A stretch of 64,000 nucleotides of DNA. It comes from Corallochytrium limacisporum. Taxonomy: Eukaryota > Opisthokonta. The notes under the pieces are model-generated. The model did no database searches and was not told the origin of the DNA. It saw nothing but the letters and a program-made list of their open reading frames with translations. Positions 56,802-64,000 of the stretch are shown here, piece by piece (the stretch's first letter is position 1; every line of letters starts with the position of its first letter). The DNA lies in the NCBI GenBank assembly GCA_002811645.1, contig PDIP01000010.1:193063-257062 (forward strand). Direction: 5' to 3'. A program made the translations under genes and the position numbers.

Positions 56802-59060
56802 ATGTCGGGGAGTCTGTACCAGTTGAGTAGAACCCTCCAGGGACATGAACAGGATGTCCGATGCTGCTGTGGTAGTACAAGTGGCGACGTTGCCACCGGT
56901 TCACGGGATCAGTCTGTTCGCCTCTGGACCGCAAGTGATGGCAAGGAAGTCCGCAAACTGTCGCATCACCAAGGATTTGTATACAGTGTCTCTACCAGCG
57001 GGCCCGCTGACGAATATCCAAGTGGTGTCCTACTCACTACAGGCCAGGACAAACTCGGATATGTCTTTGACCTCTTTCAGGCAGATGAGAACCCTTTATT
57101 CGTATTAATCGGACATTCGGAAGCAGTGTGCAGTAGCGATGTGTATGTGGATCAAGGAACGGGCCAGGTAATGAGCGCCACAGGGTCGTGGGATTGTTCT
57201 GCCAAAGTGTGGGATGGAGCAACTTGTATCGCCACGTTTGCGCACCAACTCAGTGTCTGGGATGTTTGCTTGATTCCTGCCAAAGATCACCCGTCAGGCG
57301 AACTGACCCTGCTCACGGCCTGTGCGGACAAAATGATCCGACGTTTTAGTGTAAAGGGTCAAACTTGTGTCCAGACCTATGCACAACATGATGATGCTGT
57401 CCGCGGGCTTGTGCATGTGCCTGGTCTTGGCTTTGCAAGCTGCTCCAACGACGCAAAGATTGTGCTCTGGGCCCATGACGGTGCTATTCTTAAGGAGTTC
57501 CATGGTCATACATCGTTCATCTACTCGATTGATTTACTCCCCGATGGTTTGCGCCTGGTAAGCGGTGGCGAAGACCGGACCATGCGCCTGTGGGACATTG
57601 AGAGTGGCAACTGTACTCAAATCGTTCACGTACCCGCCGTGTCCGTATGGTGCGTGAGCGCACTGAAGAACGGAGACATTGTCCAGGGTAGCAGCGACGG
57701 ATTGGCGCGCATCTTCACCCAGGAGGCCAATCGAATCGCCCCTGCAGCAGAGCGGGAGACCTACGAAGCGAGTCTGAAGGCGCAGGAAATGACTCACAAC
57801 GAATTTAATGATATTGACTTCAATTCCCTGCCCGGATTCGAAGCACTGAGCAAACCAGGAGAACGTGAGGGCCAGACCAAACTGATCAAGCAAGACGACA
57901 AAGTGGTTGCCTACCAATGGCTGGCCAGCCAGAAGACGTGGCAGGAAATGGGTCAGGTAGTGGACAGTGTCGGACAAAAGAAAAAGCAGCTATACAACGG
58001 TAAAGAATACGACTACGTTTTTGATGTGGACATTGGCCAGGGCCGGTTCGCGAAACTACCTGTGAACTCTGGTGAGGATCCCTACAAAGCTGCAGAACGT
58101 TTCATTAAGGAACAAGGGCTAACTGAGGCGTATCTAGAACAGATCGTTGAATTCGTTAAGGAGAACGCCAAGGCCGCTGGCGGAGGACCAACAATCACAC
58201 AAACGACTGCCGGATCGACACAAGCAAACCATACACCGCTGCCTCCGAAGAAAGATGCCCCAATTCCCAACATGACCTTCGTCAAGTTCTCCAAGGCAAA
58301 CTTTGACGGCCTACTGAGCAAGTACCAGGAGTTGGAAGCAGGACAGGGTCCCTCAGACGCAAGCAAGCTTGTGAACAATCTGATGGAAAGCTTCAAGGCC
58401 AAGTCTGTGACGGAGCGAGACTTCAGGGAAGGGTTTAAGAATGGTGTCATCCCCGTTCTCAAGTCGTGGCCAACGGACAAGCTCTTCCCAGTGATTGATT
58501 TCTTGCGGATTGCTTTACTCGAGGATGGTCTTTGCCTGACTGTCGCTGCATGTTTGACGGAAGACATTCTCACCGATCTGACTTCAGCACACATGTGCGC
58601 ATCTAGCCCGACACCGCTGTTGCTATGTTTGTTGCGCATGCTTTGCAATCTGTCGGGAGTTCCCTTCGGCCGTAACCAACTGCTTAAGTGCGGGGATGCG
58701 ATACTGCCGTCAGTGGTCAGTCTAAACGAGCAAGACAATCGGAATCTTGCTCTTTCCAAGGTATCGCTGCTGCTGAACTACTCTATCATGATCTACCTCC
58801 GTGATTTGTCTGGTCCGGTGATCACTAAGGCATGTGAGGACATGGTTACGCAACTCGTCGATCACATCAACAGGAACATTGACGAAGAGGTGACCTATCG
58901 TGCAATGGTGACACTTGGACACATTGTCTTGGTCAACAGACCCCTCGGTCGGGCTAGTCGTGAGCAGGCTGTGGTCACTGGGCTTCGCAAACTGCAAGAA
59001 AATGGTCCTGCCCGGCTTGCGGAGTGTGCCTTTGTATTGGAGAAAGCAGTCAACCAGTAG
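56802..59060 (+). CDS. PLAA/DOA1 (UFD3) ubiquitin-binding WD40 protein
   Basis: This 752-residue protein has the full Doa1 layout. Residues 1 to about 300 are a WD40 propeller (RTLQGHEQDVRCC at the start; repeats such as GEDRTMRLWDIESGN). A PFU ubiquitin-binding domain follows at roughly 340-450 (YNGKEYDYVFDVDIGQGRFAKLPVNSG), then a PUL armadillo-like domain from about 490 to the end. PLAA/Doa1 is a p97/Cdc48 cofactor that binds ubiquitin and works in ER and mitochondrial degradation, ribosome and endosomal sorting pathways. The domain order and length match. The start MSGSLYQLSRTL precedes the first WD repeat by about 10 residues. No intron. Confidence 0.95.
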   Translation: MSGSLYQLSRTLQGHEQDVRCCCGSTSGDVATGSRDQSVRLWTASDGKEVRKLSHHQGFVYSVSTSGPADEYPSGVLLTTGQDKLGYVFDLFQADENPLFVLIGHSEAVCSSDVYVDQGTGQVMSATGSWDCSAKVWDGATCIATFAHQLSVWDVCLIPAKDHPSGELTLLTACADKMIRRFSVKGQTCVQTYAQHDDAVRGLVHVPGLGFASCSNDAKIVLWAHDGAILKEFHGHTSFIYSIDLLPDGLRLVSGGEDRTMRLWDIESGNCTQIVHVPAVSVWCVSALKNGDIVQGSSDGLARIFTQEANRIAPAAERETYEASLKAQEMTHNEFNDIDFNSLPGFEALSKPGEREGQTKLIKQDDKVVAYQWLASQKTWQEMGQVVDSVGQKKKQLYNGKEYDYVFDVDIGQGRFAKLPVNSGEDPYKAAERFIKEQGLTEAYLEQIVEFVKENAKAAGGGPTITQTTAGSTQANHTPLPPKKDAPIPNMTFVKFSKANFDGLLSKYQELEAGQGPSDASKLVNNLMESFKAKSVTERDFREGFKNGVIPVLKSWPTDKLFPVIDFLRIALLEDGLCLTVAACLTEDILTDLTSAHMCASSPTPLLLCLLRMLCNLSGVPFGRNQLLKCGDAILPSVVSLNEQDNRNLALSKVSLLLNYSIMIYLRDLSGPVITKACEDMVTQLVDHINRNIDEEVTYRAMVTLGHIVLVNRPLGRASREQAVVTGLRKLQENGPARLAECAFVLEKAVNQ

Positions 59061-59194
59061 ATTTCTGATACGTGGCGAAACTCAGGTGATGTATTGACCC
59101 TGAAACTTAGTACATTAGGACGAGTGTGCATGAGCACCAGAAACAGATCTTTAGCAAATACAGCCCCACGTTCACATGTGAGAACACAGCATAT

Positions 59195-59497
59195 TTATTC
59201 AGTGACGTCAGGCGTGTGCGTCTCCTCTCCATCGTAGAATGCGTTGCCCGACTTGGTACAAATGTCCAGAAGATGTTGATGCTCGGCCTTCAGGTCCTCG
59301 TTTCCCCGTTCAATCTCGCGAATCCTTCTGTCCATGCTGCACATACTTTCTTTAGAGTATGCCTTCACCTCTTGCTCAAAGTCAGTGCCTTGTGTGGTGA
59401 CATCCATGTCCTGTAGGCTCACTTTAACTTCATGCACAATTGTGAACACCAATCGGCCGCCCACAATGGCGAGTGTTTGGCCAGCTAAGCAAAATTG
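59195..59497 (-). CDS. possible 3' exon of a small coiled-coil protein (uncertain)
   Basis: An open leftward frame of about 100 codons ends at 59195. It has no ATG; it begins after a pyrimidine tract and a CTTCAG acceptor (exon would start at 59497), so it looks like a terminal exon. The product is hydrophilic with a helical Glu/Lys/Arg-rich stretch (KAYSKESMCSMDRRIREIER). I could not identify the family or a convincing first exon; one would have to lie beyond the neighbouring tRNA gene. Confidence 0.25.
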   Translation of the reverse strand, partial: QFCLAGQTLAIVGGRLVFTIVHEVKVSLQDMDVTTQGTDFEQEVKAYSKESMCSMDRRIREIERGNEDLKAEHQHLLDICTKSGNAFYDGEETHTPDVTE

Positions 59498-59590
59498 CTG
59501 AAGACCAACAAAAAAAAAAAAAGAAGAAGGAGAAGGTTAGAAAAAAAGAAAAAAAAGCAAAAAGAGCAAGTACACACTGTACTAAGGGAC

Positions 59591-59717
59591 GACAGCTGTG
59601 GGGTTTGAACCCACGCGGGCAAAGCCCATTGGATGACCTTTTAGTATCGCACCAGGCCAAAGGCCAAAGTGTGACAAAAATTCAAGTCCAACCCCTTAAC
59701 CACTCGGGCAAGCTAAT
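59591..59717 (-). tRNA. tRNA-Ser(UGA) with an intron
   Basis: Read on the minus strand, this is a type II tRNA: a D-arm with the box A-like TGCCCGAGTGGTTAAGGGG, a TTGGA/TCCAA anticodon stem with loop CT-TGA-AA (anticodon UGA, serine), a variable arm GGGC-TTT-GCCC, and a T-arm GTGGG-TTCAAAC-CCCAC carrying box B. A 46-base intron (59635-59680) sits directly after position 37, the canonical place for nuclear tRNA introns. A run of five T followed by a longer T-run lies about 30-40 bases downstream, which would act as a Pol III terminator. The acceptor stem is odd: the 3' strand reads AGCTGTC, but the 5' strand is ATTAGCT, so pairs 1-72 and 2-71 do not form and 3-70 is a U-G wobble. Confidence 0.85.
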
Positions 59718-59995
59718 ACCGAGGGGCGAAAAATTAATATATGAACTACTGATAGATAAAAATATTCGCGCATGGCCGTATGAGTATCCCGCCCACGAGG
59801 GGTTTGTGTCGCCGCTGGGAGGGCAAGTCAGTTTGGGACAGCCAGCCGCAGGACGGTCCAAGGACTGTTTCCGCTGTCCGTACTTTTTGGAACGGGGTTC
59901 TGGTGCTTAAATGATTGCAACTGCAGTGTTCAAGGCATTAGAAAAGTACTTACCATACGTACATTGTGAGGATTGATCCGGTTTTTAGAAAAGCG
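59718..59995. other. short intergenic region
   Basis: This lies between the tRNA-Ser and the FMC1-like gene. A leftward GTAAGT donor after a short ATG frame lies near 59952-59963. I see no gene I can support. Confidence 0.4.
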
Positions 59996-60352
59996 ATGGC
60001 AGAACCAGGAGTACAGCGGGTGGTGCGCTTCCTATCCAAATCCATAGAAAGCAAACCTCAGCTTGAGGCTACTACAAATCGACTTTTGGCTCTGTTCAGC
60101 TCAGCAGCTGGGAAAGATGAGGCAAGGGACAGTACATTAGAACATGATATGGTAGATTACCACAGGCATCTGAAGGGAAATACAGAGCACGCCCGTCTCT
60201 TGCGAACGTACTACATGCAGGATCTGATGAGTGAGAAAGAACGCACCGAAAAGGCAGCCCAGCGCGTGGGTCTGAATTTGCCAGTGACTCCGAATCTTCC
60301 GTTTGACTACGATACATCAGATGCGTCGGGCGGAGAATCAAAGAAGGAATAA
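59996..60352 (+). CDS. FMC1-like mitochondrial ATP synthase assembly protein (tentative)
   Basis: This is a 118-residue protein. The frame opens at a GTG (59966), so the ATG at 59996 (MAEPGVQRVVRFLS) is used. It is mainly helical, and the segment after it ends in AAQRVGLNLPVTP, which matches the conserved VGLKLP-type end of FMC1 (C7orf55), a LYR-like protein needed for F1 ATPase assembly together with Atp12. The length fits human FMC1 (about 113). Residues past 105 are an acidic/Ser tail. The name is by a short motif and overall size only. Confidence 0.5.
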   Translation: MAEPGVQRVVRFLSKSIESKPQLEATTNRLLALFSSAAGKDEARDSTLEHDMVDYHRHLKGNTEHARLLRTYYMQDLMSEKERTEKAAQRVGLNLPVTPNLPFDYDTSDASGGESKKE

Positions 60353-60438
60353 ATGATCATCAGGATAAGAATTAAAGAACACGTACCTTTCAAACTAATA
60401 AACAAGACTGTAAAATTTTGTAATCATCAATATAATGT

Positions 60439-61803
60439 TCAGACACGCTGAACGTAGTTTGCAGGAAACAAGCCACGATTACCATGCAGTTGACCTTCCC
60501 ACCAATCATCGTTTGATGATCCCTGTCTAAGCACGTCGATGACATCGCCCGAGTTGAAGCTCAGCTGCCAGCTCTCTGTCGCCGTGTAATCGTAGTCTGC
60601 CCGCACCACGGCTACTACCGGAACGGAGTCGTTCGTAGACACGGCCCCTGCACTGTTGTAGCCGTAGTCATAGGGTGGTGGTGGATCGGCGTGCATCGTT
60701 CCCGTGCCCCAATTCGAGCCGCCGCCCGCAGAAGCCCCTGCCGCGGCCGTCTTCATGCCGCTCAGATCGACAGTTTTATTCGATTGGCCCATGCGGGCAG
60801 CCATGGGGCTTCTTTGTCCAATATCTGTGTCATTAGAGAAGTAGGCCTTCTGTGCCGTAGGCTGCGGTGGTTCGACTGCTGCGGTTCCAGGCAGAGGCGA
60901 AGTCTCACGGCCCCGACGACCAAAAGAAACCGGGGCACCAATCGGACGACTTGCGCCCGAAGCGCTGTGAGGGCTTGTGTCCGTCCGGGAACTGCTACCG
61001 CCCATGTTCGGCGCAGGAGGCCGGCTCGGGGCAGCGCTACCGCTGGCATTTTTGTTTGTACTGGCTGCTGCTGCAGTACCCGCAGCTGCCGACTCCGACC
61101 CACGACCAAAGCCCTTAAACTTCGTGCCAAGGTCGCTGGCCCCACGCTCAACCTGGTTCCGTGCCTGGTGCAGCTGGCCGGACATTGGAGCTAGGCGGTT
61201 TAGTTCGGCGTACAGCATGTCCAGCTCTTCGCACTTGGGTGGGACAACGTCACCGGTCAGAATTTCCTTGGCCCTGATGCCTTCCATGTTGTAAAAGTCC
61301 TTGTTGGCATCCTTCCGTTCCATAATACCACTGCCCTCCAAGCTCACACCGACGTACGCACCAGCACTCTTGCAGTACGTGAATACGGCAGCAGTAGAGC
61401 GAATAGCGGCATCTACTTCTCCGGTACGGCCATAGGGACCCGCCGCCGCACTGAGATTGCCACCGAGGGTAACGTTACCGCCCTTGGAGAAAGCTCCCAC
61501 GGCCTTGTCATTCCGCAAAATGAAAACAAAGCTGCTAATCTGAGCACCGATTTCAAACCCGCCACCAATACCACCCATACCAATAGCTGATGGTGCGGAC
61601 CAGCCCTTCGAAGTCTTCGCAATGACTAAACCACTGCCACCACGGGCAGAAAGTAAGAAACCCGTCTTCAACACAGAGAGCACGGCTATGCCCCTACAGC
61701 CTTCAAAGGCTTTCTCTGGGATCAGATTCTCAAAGTCCCGAAGGATCTTTGAGCACTTTTTCGACTCCTTTCGGAGAGAACCTGGCACAGGGTTTTGAAC
61801 CAT
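60439..61803 (-). CDS. YSC84/SH3YL1 family actin and lipid-binding protein
   Basis: This 454-residue protein starts with the SYLF (Ysc84) domain, about residues 1-215: SLRKESKKCSKILRDFENLI, AFEGCRGIAVLSVLKTGFL, GSGLVIAKTSKGWSAPSAIGMGG, and FGGNVTLGG-like GGNVTLGGNLSAAAGPYGR. The domain binds phosphoinositides and actin. A disordered Ser/Ala/Gly/Pro-rich linker (about 220-395) leads to a C-terminal SH3 domain with ADYDYTATESWQLSFNSGDVIDVL and WWEGQLHGNRGLFPANYV. This is the layout of yeast Ysc84/Lsb3 and human SH3YL1, which act at actin patches in endocytosis. The gene is intronless with the start at the first ATG. Confidence 0.96.
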   Translation of the reverse strand: MVQNPVPGSLRKESKKCSKILRDFENLIPEKAFEGCRGIAVLSVLKTGFLLSARGGSGLVIAKTSKGWSAPSAIGMGGIGGGFEIGAQISSFVFILRNDKAVGAFSKGGNVTLGGNLSAAAGPYGRTGEVDAAIRSTAAVFTYCKSAGAYVGVSLEGSGIMERKDANKDFYNMEGIRAKEILTGDVVPPKCEELDMLYAELNRLAPMSGQLHQARNQVERGASDLGTKFKGFGRGSESAAAGTAAAASTNKNASGSAAPSRPPAPNMGGSSSRTDTSPHSASGASRPIGAPVSFGRRGRETSPLPGTAAVEPPQPTAQKAYFSNDTDIGQRSPMAARMGQSNKTVDLSGMKTAAAGASAGGGSNWGTGTMHADPPPPYDYGYNSAGAVSTNDSVPVVAVVRADYDYTATESWQLSFNSGDVIDVLRQGSSNDDWWEGQLHGNRGLFPANYVQRV

Positions 61804-63214
61804 TGTGGTGTATTCCTATCCTACGCTTTCAAGTCTTCCCTGTTCCTAATTGTGCCCAACCAACCGGTTCTCGCTGTAACACCCTTATACACTCTCACCG
61901 CAGCATAACTGCTGCAAACCTTTCTGGAAAGTCAATCTAGGTCGACCGTCTGAAGTAACTCAAACTGATGTTCGGTCGTCACACTAAGAAGAAAGGAATG
62001 TGGCCGAAGTGACGCACTCCCAAACCTTACCCATCTCAACACGTAAACTCGACGTCAGAACCACCTCTGCCCCAGAAGACTAGGAAGAAAAAGGAAACTC
62101 CCAGTTGGTCAACTCCCCGGGCTATGGCGACGAAGACTGGTGCGGAGTCGGGCGCGGTAGGGGTGTGGGTGGGGTGAAGGGAGACATGGGTGTTGCGTTG
62201 TTTGGTGTCCTCTCCCCCCTCCCCCCACCCTCCTCCACAAAGGAGCGAATGAGAAGACAGACTGCGGCAGGGGGTTTCCACAAGTGGTTTCGCCCAATGG
62301 ACACACACATTTTTTACCCGCACACACTTCCCGGCGAGTGTCTCAACCCATCCATCGCCTTTCTATAAGCTGCAGTGGGTGGAGAGAATGAGGCTGGAAT
62401 CCTTCCCCTCCAACCGCCAACCCCCGGGGAAAGGTTCCAACCGCGACCGTTGATGATATGTACGCCAGGAGCAGGGGGGAGGAGAGAAAAAAATTTTCCA
62501 GTGGCACAGACACACATTCCCTGTATCCAATTGGGTCACTGGGGCCTGCCTTATTTATTCCCCCTTATCAATCTACAATTTCAGTAGTGAATGTGTGTTG
62601 ATCCCCGCGGTGTCATAGTAGCGAACAGCGTTACGCCGTGGCGCATATGCGAAGATCACTGCGATGATATGGACAGAGCAGTAACTCACTGATCGCTCGA
62701 TGAATGTTTCCAACGGCTTCCCAAGAAAATGCTACAGTGACTACGTTTCGTGCGCTCGAGGTTGCAGTTAACTTTTCCAAGCCAAACCCGTAGACAATTG
62801 ACCGTTTCTCTTGCACTCATTGTCATGACGCCGCGAGTGATTTACGTATATATCGGGTTCTCCTCGCTCGCTTCATGGTCGTAATTGGAGAGCCGCAACC
62901 ACTTTCAACCCCTGACCACCCCTTGGTAGCTTTGCTCGGCGACATAATGCAGCGCATTGCTATTTCGAACATATAGACAGAGGCGCTTTCCCAACCGTTG
63001 CAAATTAGTAGTGGTGGCAGTTGCTCTAGTATTGGATCCTCAATCCCATCATATGGTCATTAGGGGATAACTTCACCAAAACCTTGGTGGAAAGGGGGCC
63101 GATTTTTTGGAGGGAAAATTTTGAACAAGCAAAGCTCAGGTAGAGCAGCGGTGGCCGGTCGATGTTGCATTGTCTCCGTCTATTCCAACTTGTACTACTA
63201 GTAATAATGATATG
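61804..63214. other. intergenic region with C/G-tract elements
   Basis: This 1.4 kb spacer is upstream of the YSC84 gene and downstream of the DBF4-like gene, both leftward. Pyrimidine/purine inverted tracts occur near 62205-62240 and 62395-62440. No supported gene is seen. Confidence 0.5.
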
Positions 63215-64000
63215 TCAGGCATGTAACGTGATGTTGTCGACTTTTTTGTACTGTCGGACTAAACCCTCAGTGTGCTTGCGACTGTAGATATGTTCCAAGT
63301 AGCCATCGAAGTGTAGGTTACAGACCTCACAGAAGGACGAACGATATTTGATTCCTTGCATCTGCTTCATCTGCGGCTTTGTTTCCACCCTTGGGCGCCG
63401 GATACCTGGTTCAAGGAACGGACTAAGTCCTGGTCTAACTTCAAAGTGAATGCGGGACTCTGGTGTCTCTTTCCTGGCCAAAGCAGCGTATTGTCCAGAG
63501 ATGTCTTCGAGTCTAAACGACTTCCCGCTAAGGTAGACCCTCTTTAGCTTCATCTTCTGTCCGTTCTGCTCTCGGACATGCTGCATTTCATTTTCTGTAA
63601 TATTTAGAGCCCTCCACACAGCAGAGATGGAGCTCAAACGGACGCCCATGCGACGCAGTACCGCCGGGAGTTTGCCCTTCTCGACGCTTCCGGGGACCGC
63701 GGGCGGGTTTGGACAAAAGGAACATTTTGCTGCCGGAATGAAGTAAATCCGTTTGTTCGCCTTTCTGCAATTCACCGGGCTGCTCTGGTCTTTTCTTTTC
63801 AGGAACAACCCGATTTCTTTCCAAATTGCAACGTTCTTACACTGCTCCAGACACCGAACAATTACCTGCATGTCTGATTTCACATGGTCGCACACCCCCG
63901 GTCCGTCACCAAGGATATATTCCTTGCGCATTGGTCCTTTGGAAATGCGACTGTTGATCTTGAGCATTTGGAGAATAGGGTCTACCACAAGAGATGGGGG
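63215..64000 (-). CDS. DBF4-like protein, C-terminal part (runs off the window edge)
   Basis: The frame is open to the right edge, so only the last roughly 260 codons are seen. The C-terminus holds a DBF4-type zinc finger with FCEVCNLHFDGYLEHIYSRKH (CxxC then HxxxxxH), near the end of the protein. About 70 residues earlier, SFRLEDISGQYAAL resembles motif M of Dbf4, which binds and activates the Cdc7 kinase. Dbf4-Cdc7 triggers origin firing in S phase. The middle of the visible part is basic with few strong motifs. The N-terminal BRCT-like region, if present, would lie beyond 64000. The finger alone also occurs in a few other proteins, but motif M supports Dbf4. Confidence 0.72.
   Translation of the reverse strand, partial: PPSLVVDPILQMLKINSRISKGPMRKEYILGDGPGVCDHVKSDMQVIVRCLEQCKNVAIWKEIGLFLKRKDQSSPVNCRKANKRIYFIPAAKCSFCPNPPAVPGSVEKGKLPAVLRRMGVRLSSISAVWRALNITENEMQHVREQNGQKMKLKRVYLSGKSFRLEDISGQYAALARKETPESRIHFEVRPGLSPFLEPGIRRPRVETKPQMKQMQGIKYRSSFCEVCNLHFDGYLEHIYSRKHTEGLVRQYKKVDNITLHA

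Overview
The window is a gene-dense, intron-poor nuclear segment of a eukaryote, most likely an early-diverging (non-Dikarya) fungus. The fungal reading rests on a leucine-pathway gene pair, a PAS-domain kinase of the PSK/PASK type, a Ysc84/SH3YL1 protein, a Doa1/PLAA protein and an intron-bearing nuclear tRNA-Ser. FANCD2, an RNF4-like ligase, ZDHHC6 with its SH3 domain and an LMBR1-like protein argue against a budding yeast. Very long genes (MON2, 1663 codons; FANCD2, 1313 codons; a 1044-codon LEU fusion) are uninterrupted. The few introns seen are of the GTAAGT...CAG type. Placement near the intron-poor zoopagomycete/kickxellomycete fungi is a guess from genome style only.

Layout. 0.7-3.6 kb: an LCAT/PLA2G15-like acyl hydrolase and ribosomal protein uL4. 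4.5-10.1 kb: a leucine block with a fused 3-isopropylmalate dehydrogenase-isopropylmalate isomerase gene and a stand-alone LEU2 paralogue interrupted by an assembly gap. 11.3-15.3 kb: a two-exon ZDHHC6-like palmitoyltransferase, a coiled-coil protein and a UBE2G/UBC7 E2. 17.5-26.5 kb: MON2 and FANCD2, convergent. 27.6-36.2 kb: mitochondrial processing peptidase beta (two exons), an RMI1-like protein and a PAS kinase. 38.5-42.4 kb: a membrane-anchored two-domain protein (GT-like plus alginate lyase-like) convergent with GDP-mannose pyrophosphorylase. 44.2-55.1 kb: VPS24/CHMP3, a (CA)n microsatellite with a gap, an RNF4-like RING ligase, a CXXC zinc protein (CZIB/C1orf123), a DusA-type dihydrouridine synthase, a THP3/LENG8 SAC3-domain protein, RNase H1 and an LMBR1-like membrane protein. 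56.8-64 kb: PLAA/DOA1, an intron-containing tRNA-Ser(UGA), an FMC1-like protein, a YSC84/SH3YL1 protein and the C-terminal part of a DBF4-like protein running off the right edge.

Most genes are housekeeping and do not form one pathway. The clear functional pairings are the LEU2/LEU1 fusion next to a second LEU2 (consecutive leucine-pathway steps), the GT-like/alginate-lyase protein beside the enzyme that makes GDP-mannose, and FANCD2 with RMI1 about 3.4 kb apart. The most notable observations are the LEU fusion with its gene-conversion tract, the GT-alginate lyase fusion, an FANCD2 that appears to have arginine at the expected monoubiquitination position, RNase H1 with two in-frame starts suggesting dual targeting, and a tRNA-Ser whose first two or three bases do not pair with its 3' acceptor strand. 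Long intergenic spacers repeatedly contain C-tract/G-tract inverted elements.
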